A stretch of DNA of 64,000 nt from Sabellastarte sp. h YS-2021. Taxonomy: Eukaryota > Annelida > Polychaeta > Sabellida > Sabellidae. The notes under the pieces are model-generated. The model made no database searches. It worked only from the letters and a program-made list of their open reading frames with translations, and was not told where the DNA came from. The stretch spans positions 91,697,207-91,761,206 of the forward strand of contig OZ024935.1 of NCBI GenBank assembly GCA_964017235.1. The letters run 5' to 3'. A program made the position numbers and the translations under genes. This document shows positions 11,570 to 23,960 of the stretch, in pieces (positions within the stretch are counted from its first letter, which is position 1; each line of letters opens with the position of its first letter).

Positions 11570-12094
11570 TTTAGTTCAGGAATCAATTGCTTATATGCCC
11601 TACATTGAACTTGAGCACATTGATTCATAACAAAAAGGGGGTGGGGTCTTCACCTTAGATTGTTACAAAAGTAAAACCTTGGTGGTTATGGGTTTGAAGG
11701 ATTGTGGCCTGTCCTTCCATGGCTTCAGACCCACCGACATGTCTTTAGTATCTTTAGGAAGTATCACTTGAGAATGTAAGGGCTCACTGTGCATGGACTT
11801 CAGATGCCATGTGGCAGTACGTGAAGCATGAAGATAGGGCAACTTCAGTGGTTTCCACAGCGCTGGCCTCGGGTTTTTGGGTAGTTTGGGTAGAAGTGAG
11901 CCCTGGTATAGTGGTGATTATGGAGTGGTGTGTATATTGTATGGTCATATATATTATTGTCATAAAGAATAAAGAATGTCAATTCCAGTAGAGTTTTATC
12001 ACTAAGAGTTTGTTGATACTATTGCACATGACAACAGTGAATGCTGAAAAGGAAAGATTTAACAGATGAAGTATAAATCTAAGTGTTCTCATTA

Positions 12095-13420
12095 CTTTAG
12101 TCTCAACAAGAGCACTCAGAGAGCACATACCTTCGCCAAGGCACACATAACCAGAAATTGTGTCAAAAAGGTGTATAACCAGAAGGGACATAGTGAAGTG
12201 CAATGAAAATCTTGGTGATATGGATCACTCTTAAAATTTACTTCGATCTAACTTGGCCCAAAACCCATGTTCCAGGGGGTCCAAGCATCGGTATTTGTAA
12301 AAGATACAAACAACTAAAAGACAAACAGCAAACAAACAGTAATCAACAACTCCCTCACTGACAGCTGAATGGGAAACTGTAGAGTAGTTACAAATGATTA
12401 TATATTTTTTGGCTTGGTCATATATACATGAACCAAATGAACTGGATCTACATGAACTTGTCAGACACTTATTGTTAAGAACAAGACATGTAAAAATAAG
12501 TAAATGGGAAAATCTGGATTATTTTTGTATCCAGACAGTAATCCAGATCACTCTCAAAGTTTAATGGGATCTAAGTCGGATCAAGACCCATCTTTTCAGA
12601 AAGATGCAATAAGTAGTATGTACCTAATTTTGTTAAGAAACAAACAGCAAAATGGACAAATAAACAAAACAAAAACCTGGATTATTTCTTTGTATCCAGA
12701 CAGTGATCCAGGTTACTATTAAATAGATCTAAGTTGGACCAAGACCGATATCCTGGTCTTTACAGCAAAATCTATGCAGTAGTATTTGCCTAATCCTGCT
12801 AACAAAGACACAAACAGAGAAATGGACAAAATGGGTCAATTATTTTTATATCCAGAGAGTGGTCCAGATACTCTGAAAATTTAATGGAATCTAAGTTGAA
12901 ACAAAACCCCTCTTCACATTTTTTCAGGAAGATTTAAGCGATAGTATTTACATAAGACTGCCCACAAACAGATGGACAGACAAATAGAAGAATAAATGGT
13001 CACAAACATAATACCTCCTTGGTTGCAGTGTATTAGACGCATAGTTTAAAACAAACACTGCTTTTTTAAAGGGCTCACGTAGAATTAAATTGGAAAATCC
13101 AAATTTTGAAATTTATTTTTTTGTGGTTATGTGTTTGAGAATGAAAATTTAACAGGTTATATGAGTCGGACCAATACTCATCCGATTTTTCCAGGAAGAT
13201 CCAACCAGTAGTATTTGGGTAGTCCTGAAAATACTAGGCACATGGGATAATCCTGAATTCTTTTTGTTTCAAGACAGTGATTTATATCACCCACAAAATG
13301 TAATGGTATTCAATTTGACCAAAACCCATGTTCTGAATTTTGTTCAGGAGGAACTGAGCAGTAATACATGTATTTGTGTAATCCTGCTGACAAACGGAAA
13401 ACAGACAAACACTCTAATAG
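12095..13420 (+). repeat. Degenerate tandem array, about 160-200-bp units
   Basis: At least five diverged units repeat the order 'tggattatttttgtatccag', 'cagtgatccag', 'tttaatgggatctaagttgg', 'accaagaccca', 'cagtagtatttg', 'cctaatcctgctaacaaa' and a caaacaga-rich spacer. Unit starts are near 12220, 12505, 12670, 12833 and 13250. The left edge has accttcgccaaggc (about 12130) and the middle tacctccttgg (about 13013). These are words I associate with a widespread animal repeat with GTTT-rich spacers, but I cannot name it. No protein coding is supported. Confidence 0.7.
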
Positions 13421-13734
13421 CCATGATAGCAATACCTGCTGAGCCATATTGCTTTGTTTTTTATTTAAATGAGTGGGGAATAACTCTTATCAGGAACGTT
13501 TGCAGCAGATTTTAAAGAGCAGAGGCAGGACAAATAGGCCTTGCATGAATCTGGAATAGTTTTGTGATTTTAAATGCATGTTTGCTCTGATATGAACACT
13601 TGCCAGCTGACGGAGGTGAGAGAAGGCATGGAGTGATTGGGATACCAATTTAAAAATCCTTAAAAATGAGAAAATGCTGTTAAATTATAATGGGGCTAAT
13701 ATAATTAAATAAAGCCCTAATACTGGCAAGTGAT

Positions 13735-13965
13735 ACTTTCACTTCCAACTGCTAAAGACACGGCGGTGGGTCTGAAGCCATGAAAGGACAGGCCACAATC
13801 CTTCAAACCCATAACCACCAAGATTTTACTTAACCTCATCTTAACCTGCCTTTCCATTAGAAGGACCCCTTTTGTAACAATTTAAAGTGAAGACCCCACC
13901 CCCTTTTTTGTGATGATTAAATGTGCTCAAGTTTGATGTAAGGCATATAAGCCGTTGATTCCTCA
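13735..13965 (-). mobile_element. Inverted fragment of a Ngaro-like YR element
   Basis: This is the reverse complement, with differences, of 11574-11775 (shared words include tggtggttatgggtttgaag and ggattgtggcctgtcc). It carries the tyrosine-recombinase end of a related element in the opposite direction. The two copies form a long inverted repeat around the tandem array at 12.1-13.4 kb. Fragment only. Confidence 0.75.
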
Positions 13966-16020
13966 ACTTAAAATATTTATTATTTTTTAAAAAAATAATG
14001 AGGCTTTAAACAACATCCCGTATATGCTAAGTTGCACTGTAAAGGTCTCAGTTAATCAAATATTTCTATCAAAAGCTCCCAATGTTTGATACCTACTTCT
14101 GCCTGATGTCAGGACTCACACCACTGGGAGGTTATTAAAATATGTTCCTTTTCTTTCTTTTCATTGATGTTGCCAAAATCTTGTGCTCACTAATCTGTTC
14201 AGTACCTCTAATTGACCTATGTTGTAGTCTGCATGTCCATTGACAATATTGAGGGTATGTAGTTGTGTGCACATTGGGCACCCGTGTATGTTAAGTTGGC
14301 GTCAAGTTTAATGGCTATTCTACAGGGTTTTTGTAGTACCACTGATGTCATGCAAGAATTCGACAAAGGAAAAGAGGTCTTGACATAATTGGGGTATTTT
14401 TATGCTGGGGTTTGAGGTCTACCCTCCTAAAAAATTGCAGCACTTACATGATTTATTGTGCTTCCTGTTTCACACAATACATAAAATTCCACCATGTAAG
14501 GTAATGACATATATTTATTATACCTTCCATGAACAAAAGCTTTTCAATTAACTATTCCTGTAAATCAAAATAAAGTCATGACTTCTGTGCTGTTTTGAGA
14601 AAAAAACCAGGAAAACAGCCTAAACACCATCAACATATTATCCGTATAAAACATAAGAAGAATTGTAACATTATATTTCATAGGCTCGTTTGTTTGCCAA
14701 ACTGTTTACTTGTGTGGGCATTATTTTGAGTTATCAATTCAGGGACCAAAAAAATAGAGCTCTTTTAAAATGTGAATGTACATCTTTAAAAAAAATTGGT
14801 CCTGTTTTGATTTTGACACTAAAAACGCAAGAAATAGACACGGTTACAGACCAGGAGTCATTTTCTCATTTAATATTTCATGTATGGACTTCTTTCAGTT
14901 AATTTTCAGGTCATAATATTTTCTGCATCATCTCACCTTCATTCATGAAAAACTTGAGAACAACAAAGATCATTTTATGGTCTTTGGCTGTTCCGCCATA
15001 GACACACCAAACTTAAGATTCACAGTAAGACAAAGCCAGTTATAAACTCTATGTATGTACTACCTCAGGTCGGCACAAAAGAGAATATGCTGCTTCCCAC
15101 CATAACTTGGCACACCTTTGACATAAAAATCCTTGTTTGTGTTTATTATCTGTTCAACATCTAAAAGAGAAAGAGGGGTCAAATCTCCCCCTACACTGGT
15201 GAGTATCCCCACATTGTACTTTCACTTGAATACTGTTTTATACCTCACAATATGATTGCATTACAATGAAAACTCAGGATTTCTCTATCTGTGTATCACT
15301 TGAGGTATCGCTAAAAGAGTAGGCGATAATGTCAATATGACTTCCATTCTGTTTATCCTTCCATTCTATAACAGCGAAAATCCAAAAAATAAAGCTTACC
15401 CATATGGTACAACCATTCCTAACTGCTTTTTTGAATAGGGCATAGGAATGTTATGATTAAAATTCTATGGAACTAAAAAATACTTTTTCCCTATCCACAT
15501 ACATTTGCCTCCCATACCTCAGCCCACTTTTATTCTAAATATTTCCTACCTTCTACATTGCTAGCTATTATTTGTACTTCAGTCGTATTTCAATATGGCA
15601 AGACCGAAATAAATTTCTTCTGTATTTTATTGGATAATAATTCGTACAAAATGCTCTATTTCAGCAGGGTCATTTATGACCCCAGGAGTAATTACCATAT
15701 TCAAGCATTTTTAGTGTGTGGAATCACAAAAGACCCCCCGTGGTATAAATACAGTTAAGTTGTTTGTTAAAATGGTAAGAATTGGTACAGTCAGAGAAAG
15801 GCTTTTGAAAAAGGACACTGTTTCAATTGCTGTATTACTTCCCCTGGTGTCATATGACATTCATTTTTCCCAGAAAAAAGCTTGTTCAGTTAAAGGTTTA
15901 ACAATGGAATACTGTTTGAATCACACATATACAGCAGATCAGTAAATTCACATCACACACACTAAATTTGATTTGTGTAAACACGTTCAAGTAAGTTATA
16001 GTTGCCTTGTAATATTAATA
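13966..16020. other. Unassigned AT-rich DNA
   Basis: No gene, RNA or repeat family is recognised. Open frames near 14690, 15558 and 15718 are short, and none has a motif, a bounded exon or similarity to another part of the window. Confidence 0.4.
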
Positions 16021-17544
16021 GACTCTTTGTCCAGCATGGCTATAAAGGAGCCTGATGAGGCGGTTGAACGACCTTAAAAATTTAGGCCTCACCAGCTTAT
16101 AGGTGAAAATGCATATTTTGAAACTCCCCAATGGCAAGCTACCTATGCATCAACAAGCATAATCACTGGATGTGGGGAGTCGACAGGCATTTTTATTTTA
16201 TATTAAGTTTCTTAAATGAAATATTTTGATTTTTTAGTAATATTATGTTACACCATGCCAAAGAAAGCAAAAAAAACAACACTTGCTCCTAAGAAGAGGA
16301 TCCCATCAAGGTAAAACAGGCAGCAAAATCACGGATCTGGAAAGATCTCTGTTATTTTCACCAGAATCACCACAAACTGTGAGTAATCCTGCGACAACGT
16401 CATCCAATGTTGCTCCAGATAAATCTGACGCTATCGTGGCATACCTTCGATGGCTAGAAGAATACTTCTACACCACAGGGCCCCTGATCACAGTCTTATG
16501 CAATTAGGGCTCCACACATGTAGGTTCACCAGGAGCAGTAATAGATCATAACACTTGGCCAGCACCCGTTCAGTGTGTGGCCCCACCATCATCTGGGCCA
16601 TCCATTCAGCCCCAAAATACACCAGCTGTACCTAACTCACTAGGGGTGGATCACCAACCTGGCCATCTTATCACAGATGGGATCATACCTAATCTTAACA
16701 CTCTGAGGCAGAACCCAACAATATCTCAGGCAGTTACCCAAGTCATAGCTGGATATGAGGCCCAAGCAAGACAGGATGCTGGCTTAGGTAAGCAACATAG
16801 CAATCGCAAATTCGGTCGTTTTAACAGAACAGACAATTGCAGCCCCTGAGCTTAGATGGCCCAATGAGGGCTACCATGGTATAAATGGTGACAGTGTATG
16901 ATGAGTTGTCTCTCCTAGAATGGGCTGTAGGTCAGCTGACCAACATCTATCACATACAGGATCTGGTTACATCGAAAAAGGCACTGTTGCAGATGATTAT
17001 GTCGCTGAAGGATGCCACATCCTTGCCATGGCAGGCTGTTTGCTCAGCATATGCAAACTTGATGCACGAGATGGAACAGGGAGCCTTAACTTGGGATGAC
17101 CAGACACAATGGTCAGTCAACAGGCTCTCAGCCTCACAAATTGACATGGCCAATGCCAATATCACCTCCACCCATGCTATGAACAAGAAACTATGTAGAT
17201 ATTATAACGAGGGGACATGTACATTTGAAGGGAATCATGGGTATTTTCGTCATGTGTACTAGTATTGTGCAAAATTTGGCAAGAACTTGGCCCATTCATA
17301 ACTCAAATGTTATGCAAAGCACAGGGAACATGAGAAAAAAGTAATAAGTAGGAACTTCAGCCATTACCTGAACTTTCTAAAAATTGTCATAGTATGACTG
17401 AGGATTTAACACCAAGCAAAGGAGGTGAGTCAGACATGTTGACATGTAACAAGTATGCAAATAGTAATTTCAGAAAAGTAAACAAATGCATGAAGTTTAA
17501 CAGTCCCCAACGTCCCCAGAAGTCCCATATAAACACAAGGGTGC

Positions 17545-18540
17545 GAAATTTTTTTTATTTTTTATTATATATACATTCATCATGTTTTTACAGGATGTGT
17601 ATATTTTTGATAATACACACTATAAATCTAGTTTTATTTACAGACCAATATTTGTACACATAATTGTACAACACAGAGATGTCGAAGGTCATCTACCAAC
17701 AAAGGTCAAGTACACTGTCATGCTAAGAACCCCCTAGGGTGACCCACACACAAAGTAAGTTGCCATGGTTAATCAATGATAGAGGGGACCATAACCTAGG
17801 TACCATCGGAAACACCTTAGTCCCCCATTCGGGTCAAGGTATGTCACTGCATAACTTATGTGGCCCAAGAGAGGGTCTAACCTTGGATAAGGTGAGGTGA
17901 TCTTTCACAATAATAATGATAATTTATGCTTTTTGATGTAATGTACGTATATCACATAATAAGAGACCCAAACAAGTGTTAAAAACAGGTTAAAAACAGT
18001 AAAAAAAGAAATAAAGGTAAAAACAAACTAAAATAAAGTTGCTTATTGTAAATAGAAATGGGTGTGGGGGGTGGGCAGTTAAGAAAAAGTCCAGACATGT
18101 AAACTTGTCAACAATTACTTTTAAAGTGGCCTCTCACTTGAGGCACCAAGCTTGTGACTTAAGCTTGACCAAGCTCCTGCAAGTAGGTCACATTTCCATA
18201 GAGATTTGACGGGATACACAGGGACTGACCATTTAATATTCAGAAGCGCCCAAGAGGGCTTCTGGGGGCAAAGGACTGACCAACGTAAGGCCCTCACCTC
18301 ACTCAGGACATGTTGAACAATTATAATAGTGTTAATTTGTGTGGTTCTGGTCAGTATTCTGAGGAGTACTCGAGGAAGAGGGAAATGAATACGCATACAT
18401 TTGGAGACTTATTTGGAATATCAGTGAATGGTAGGCACAAACATAAAGAAACCGACAGGAATCACAAAAAAGTGATCAGAATGTTGATAAATATTTATTA
18501 TAAATAATTTTAGGCGCATACAGCAACAAAATTCCAATTT
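17545..18540. other. Unassigned insert-like segment inside Ngaro-like element 1
   Basis: Between the gag finger and the RT region of element 1 lies about 1 kb with no match to element 2. It contains a moderately GC-rich part (18121-18300, with gaggcaccaagcttgtgac) preceded by an A-rich stretch and an aataataatgataattta run. It could be a separate insertion in either orientation, but no inverted ends or TSD were found. Confidence 0.35.
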
Positions 18541-19346
18541 GGCTTTTGTATCAAGACGCAAGGACACACAGGTCCTATCTAATGAAATTAACAGAGGTGG
18601 CAGGTTTGTATGTCATACTAATGCTATTAAAACTAATAAGTGATTTTACAGTGATACAATGTGTAATTTTCTTAATTGTGGATTGCTGGTTTATACTGGC
18701 ACTAACTGGAAGTACTCGGCCCGTCAGTACCATAGACACAGCCCTGAGGCACATATATTTTTGCACAACATGGATATTTGTTGTCATCCAAATGTTATGT
18801 TACCATTTGAATACCAACTTGTTTTCATCCATTCAACTGATTTTGATCAGTTTCTGTATTTAAACATCCAGCAAGAAATATGTGAATGTCAAAATGACCA
18901 GAAGCAGTCAAAGACATTGGTAATTAGCTCATGATAAGTTTGTGGTTGATCAAAAATGCTGGGCAAACTATGGTTGCTCTTATGAATCATATATCACTGA
19001 TATCATTGAAATTATGTCTGCTAACCAAGAGTTAACTAACTCAGATATGCAAATTTCTCAAATTAAGGGAGTTATCTCGAATACGAATAGTTTTAACAAC
19101 TATACTAACCCTAAGCATACTAACCAAAACCATCAGAAACAGGATAGTATCCCATTGAGAATGGACGCCCACTTTGAGCATCACCTTAATAAAAAGGGTA
19201 GATGTTGAGATGTTGACATGCCAGAGAAACATATTGGATTTCTTAACCATGATTCATCAAAATTCACCTTTATTGGCCCAGACAGGGCTCCAGTTCGAGT
19301 TATTTCGATTACTTAGTGTTTAGATCCCAGATAGCAAGACGATAGT

Positions 19347-20990
19347 GGGCCACCGTTGGCTGTGAGTGGCAAAATATAGCTAGTGGGCCATCACTGAGCC
19401 ACAGCTAGACAACTGACTGCATTTTTTCCCAAATTTTTAAAGCATTATAAATAACTTCATAAGCAACCTCAACTACTGTTTTCTGAAATATTATTTAACA
19501 TTTTTCAATGTTAAAAACACATTTCAAAACATATTTCAAAATATAAATATATTGTGTGGCCCACTGTTGGACCACCAACTACCAAGTCAGTGGCTGTAGC
19601 TCAGGGACCAGCCTATGCCCACTGGAATAAAATTCCTGTAAAAAAATAAATAATAAAAAAATGTGCATTTTCTTTAAGATAATGTCATTTATATAAACAG
19701 GCTTATTCTGTACTCCTTCATTTTGGTCAGTCAGTCTTTCCTGCATTTATTACTTTATAGATTACTTGCCCATATATTTACCACAGGTGGTCCATCAATA
19801 GCCCACCCACTACATAAGTAGTACAGAATCTATCATGGGCATCCAGTGGGCCACTGGTGGCAAATATTTTACTTTTAGTGAAGGTTCAATAAAGATATCT
19901 TCATTTTTTGGATGTGATATAATTTTGTTTTTTGATGAACCTAAAACTATCGCAGATTTTTTTTGTCTGACACATGCAACTATGATCTGTAAGAGCTATA
20001 CGTAGTTGGTGGACCAATGGTGGTCCTCTGGTGGCTATATCTCAAGCTCTGCTGAACGGCATTTGTTTTGACAGATCTTGAAAAGAGTCTGTCTTGGCTT
20101 AAATTCTTTTAGTTTAAGTGAGTTACTTTCCAAAAATTGTTGTTTTGGATTTTATTTAAAAATATTTTAAAAATGCAATATTTGCCACTGGTGGTGCATC
20201 AGTGGTCCACTTTTTGCCTGAATGGTATACATACTGTTGGTCCAATGGTAACAAAGTATTTAATACTTTATGTATTTGTGTGTCCACCATTGGCTATGAA
20301 TAGCAAAATATAGCTAGTGGGCCACCACTGAGCCACTGCTGGACCACTGATTGCTTTTTAAAAAATATTTTTAAAGCATTATACACCTCTTTATAAGCAT
20401 CCTCAACTATTGTTTTCTGTCATATTATTTAACAATATTTAATGTTAAAAACACATTTCGAAATATAAAGATATTGCATGGCCCACTGTTGGTCCACCAA
20501 CTACCAAAGTCAGTGGCTTTAGCTCAGGGACCAACCTGTGCCTACTGTTGTAAAATTCCTGCAAAAATTAGATAAAATGTGCATTTTCTTTGACTAAACA
20601 TAAGTTAATGTCATTGATAAAAACAGACTTATTCTGTACTCCTTCATTTTGATCAGTCAGTCTTTCCTCCACTTCATTACTTTATATATTTCTTGCTTAT
20701 ATATTTGCCAGAGGTTGTCCATCAATGGCTTCCCACTACATAAGTAGTACAGGACCCATGATGGGTATCCAGTGGTGGCACATATTTTATTTTTAGTTAA
20801 AGATATTTTCATTTTTCCATTTGATATAATTTTGTGTTTTGATGAAACCTAAAACTATCCCAAAATTATTTTTATCTGACACATGCAACTATGATCTGTA
20901 AGAGCTATACTTAGCTGGTGGGCCAATGGTGATCCTCTGGTGGCTACACCTCAAGCTCTGCTGAATAGCATTTGTTTTTACAGACCTTAA
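19347..20990 (+). repeat. Two direct units of about 0.7 kb within the 3.2-kb element
   Basis: Unit 1 is 19347-20085 and unit 2 is 20281-20990, offset 934 bases at the start and 909 at the end. Shared landmarks: 'gcaaaatatagctagtgggc', 'ctcaacta.tgttttctg', 'cctgtgcc/agcctatgcc cactg', 'atgcaactatgatctgtaag', 'ctcaagctctgctgaa'. They differ by roughly 10-15 percent by eye. Confidence 0.85.
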
Positions 20991-21466
20991 AAAAATAATG
21001 CCAAAAATGACAACAAAAAATGGGAGTCCCAGTAATTTTTTTGTGTCCAAGCTACGTAACAGATATCACAATTTTGACATTTTAAGTACTGTATTTTTCT
21101 ATTTACTCTGTATTATTGTACCACTGTATTGCATTGCATTGTCTAAAAATAAAATTATGATTTTATATCTCTCTTAATATTTTTTACTTGAATCTTGGCT
21201 GTTGCTCTTTTGGGTCTGTCTTTTTATGCAGATTAGGCACTGTTAAAGTCATATCAGAATTCAGTAAGGCTTTTACTTGTGCAACTTCCCATTGTAACTG
21301 ATGGAATTTCATCATTAAGTGTGCTACTGGTTTTACACCAACACCACACATAACCATTCATTGAATGAATTACCAGTTCTGTATGTATGGGTAATATTCA
21401 AAACATCCAAACCATAATATCTGCTGACAGATGGCTGCCAATGGTGGACCACCAGTCAAGTTTGTT

Positions 21467-22104
21467 CCCAGATAACATTCTGCCATCGGACTGATGTTGG
21501 GTGGTGGTCGCATGGTTGGCAGATTTTGCCAACATTAGCCCAATGTTCGGCAAACATGGCTATTGATTGGATGATCTGTAGATTTTGCAAAAGTTGGGGC
21601 AATGGCCCAACGAAGGCTTGCCAACCAAAACTCAGGCTGCTGAGGTTGGGCCAACGGTGGGCCAATGGAGGATTTTTTTTCAAGATGGCGGTGAGCAATA
21701 ATAGGGGATTTTGGGACAATTAGCAATTTTAGACATAAAAATAACATTCTCATTATAAATTCAGAATAAGAAAAGTTGTTTCTGAACATGATAATTTTAT
21801 TATTTGATTATGGACTATATCATCTTAAGATACAGTTCCACCATTGTTTATGTTTGGTCATGTGACTAGGGATTCCCTAAACTAAAATCCACCAACAGTC
21901 TGTCAATTATTTACTTTCTGTTAAACAATGGCCACATAACTTCATGTTGCAATCTGATTGGCTTATGCAATAGTGGCAGTAAAATTTTACCATTAGCTTG
22001 CCAATGTCATACCAACGTCCAAAAAGCCATTGGGCCAATGGTGGCTGCCAACGTTGGATCGACAGATATACCAATGTTAGGCCAATGTCTGCATGCTCTC
22101 TGGG
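21467..22104. mobile_element. 638-bp nested MITE with 5-bp TSD
   Basis: Inverted ends: left CCCAGATAACATTCTGCCAT, right the complement of CCCAGAGAGCATGCAGACAT, both followed by a TTGG-rich repeat stretch. A perfect 5-bp duplication TTGTT flanks it (21462-21466 and 22105-22109). An internal control exists: the parallel sequence at 22300-22330 of the host element shows the uninterrupted order, and removing the MITE plus one TTGTT restores the same spacing. The interior carries TTGGCCCAATGTTGG-like words. No coding. Confidence 0.85.
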
Positions 22105-22129
22105 TTGTTAGCTAATGAAGGTGATCCAC

Positions 22130-22460
22130 TGGTGGACCAATAGAAAAGCTTACCCTTGGCTGCCAACAGTGGGCCACTGATGGACCACCAGTAAACCTTA
22201 TTGTTGGCTGCCAACAGTGGACCACTGTCTATCAGCTAGTCACGCCACCAGAGAACCACCATAAAAAGTTGATGGCCCCCCAACAGTGGGCCACTGGTGG
22301 GCCACCAGTCAACATTGTTGGCTACTGAAGGTGGTCCACCGGTGGAGCAATAGAAAAGCTTTTCATTGGCTGCTGACAGTGGGCCACTGATGGACCACCA
22401 GTAAACCTTATTGTCGGCTGTCAATGGTGTGCCACTGTCTACCAGCTGGTCACGCCAATA
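22130..22460 (+). repeat. About 210-bp direct repeat pair at right end of 3.2-kb element
   Basis: Segments near 22155-22245 and 22365-22455 share 'gggccactgatggaccacca' and 'gtaaaccttattg.cggctg'. They are built from the same GGTGGACCACCAGT-type words as the rest of the element. Confidence 0.75.
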
Positions 22461-23720
22461 GCTAGTCACCAACTACAGCCAATATCGGACCAGCTATGCC
22501 GCTGGTGGGAGAGTGGTAGCCCTACAGAGTCTTGGTATCTGGGATGTAGCCGACATCATTAGCAGCACAGATAGACCAAATTATGCTCAAGCTAGGATCC
22601 CCCTCGAGTCTAAATTAAATATGGAGTTAAGAGACTACCCTGACCAAATGTTAATACACTATCTCAAGTTTGGTTTTCCTCTTTCACTGATTAGCTCTGA
22701 TTACCTTTCAAATATGTGCGAACCATCATTCAGACAATCAGTTTCCTGATGCAGTTCAAAATTACTTGGATAGTGAGGTAGTCTTAGGCACAATGTTAGG
22801 CCCAGCGAATGAGGTCCAGTCAAATTATTTTTACTGCTCTTCTTTACTCACTAGGCCCAAAGACATGCATAAGCGTTGTGTTATCTTTAACTTGTCACAT
22901 CCCTATGTTGATTGAATGACCATGTCTCCAATGATCAATTCAACGTGACGGTTGAGAATTTACGCTGAAATTTCCTACTATTGAGAACATAGTACAGCAG
23001 TTCCTTGATAACAACCAGGATCCTGTTCTCTTTAAATTTGATATAGCGAAAGTGTTTCATAATCTCAGAGTGGATCCAGTTGACAACCACTAAATTCGGG
23101 AACTTTGGAAGGGTCAGTGCTATTAGGACCAAAGTGTCGCCTTTGGCGGGACGTACATTCCAACTGGTCTCTGACGCCGTCACATACATCATGCTTAATG
23201 CTGGTTGCAGAATATTTGCTTATATTGATGAATACATAGGAGTGACTACCAGTTGTGACGCTGAGCATCATTTTCAGCATCTGCATGAATTATTGCAGCA
23301 TTTAGGCCTCCCCATTAATAAGGACAAGTCCCCCCTGTAAGCAACTTACATGTCTTTGCATAAAAATTGATGCTGCGTCACTTAGCATTGATGCCCCAAA
23401 AATGCAGGCATTTTTTAGGGAATGTCAATACATATCCACCAGGAAGTGGCTATCCAAGAAAACTTTTCAGTCCCTCCTGGGGAAACTGATATACCTTCAT
23501 CAGTGTGTAGTTCCTGCATGCATTTTATTAATAGAATGCTTGACCTATTTAAGAGGAATATTTCCAAGAAAATATTCACTCAAAATCTTACTTCAGAATT
23601 TTCAAAAGATGTGAACTGGTTCATAAAATTTGGGATCACAATCTATGACCAACCAATCATCCCTGATTCTAATACTCTATATCTAGATGCATGCCTTACA
23701 GGTATGGGCGGCATATGGCA

Positions 23721-23960
23721 CAACAGTTGTAGTCCCAGTTGTACCAAGTTTCACCACAACTATGGTTCACCTGGAGATGCTTAACATCATAGTTGATCTC
23801 AGACTATGGAGTCTTCTTTACATAACCAAATCTTTACATAACATTGTTGTAGTCCAAGTTGCACCAGGTTTCACCACAACTATGGTACACCTGGAGATGC
23901 TTAACATCATAGTTGCTCTCAGACTATAGGGTCTTTACATAACCAAATAAAAATTTATTG
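23721..23960 (+). repeat. Tandem pair of 120-bp units
   Basis: Two adjacent units with a period of exactly 120 bases (agtcccagtt at 23731 against agtccaagtt at 23851). They share 'tttcaccacaactatggt', 'cacctggagatgcttaacat' and 'ctcagactat'. They lie within the RNase H-like part of Ngaro-like element 1. Confidence 0.85.

Larger units (their letters stand above)
8300..11995 (+). mobile_element. Ngaro-like YR retroelement, heavily decayed (element 3)
   Basis: Recognisable parts in order: gag-like stretch about 8300-9330 (with ARGAYMAV-like and VVFTGPSNR segments), a reverse-transcriptase piece near 10580-10700 (KLGIKSDNKCYIDRSLAFG), the N-terminal helical domain of a tyrosine recombinase about 10750-10930, and the recombinase C-terminal part about 11630-11870 (CGLSFHGFRP, then WTSDAMWQYVK). 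A MITE is inserted between the two recombinase parts (11063-11569). The element has many breaks and is an old fossil. Its family follows from the gag, RT and YR order and from likeness to the better-kept elements at 16-25 and 42-47 kb. Left border is uncertain. Confidence 0.65.
19326..22543. mobile_element. 3.2-kb non-coding DNA element with CCCAGATA inverted ends
   Basis: Left end CCCAGATAGCAAGAC (19326-19340); right end is the complement of CCCAGATACCAAGAC (22529-22543), 14 of 15 matching. The element is flanked by AT on both sides, consistent with a 2-bp duplication or with the ends including a palindromic AT. It is inserted in the RT region of Ngaro-like element 1. The interior is packed with variants of GGCCCACTGTTGGTCCACCA and has no open frame of note. 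It contains two direct units of about 0.7 kb (19347-20085 and 20281-20990) and a nested smaller relative (21467-22104). No transposase is seen, so it is non-autonomous. Superfamily unknown; AT duplications are known for ISL2EU-type elements, but this alone is not enough. Confidence 0.8.

Noticed and set aside
11574-13965. The long inverted repeat as terminal repeats of one DNA transposon
   Set aside because: Both arms are the recombinase end of a retroelement, and the outer flanks share no duplication.
21456-21789. Open frames within the CCCAGATA elements
   Set aside because: They arise from the repeated GGCCCA/TTGGCC words read in any frame and carry no domain.
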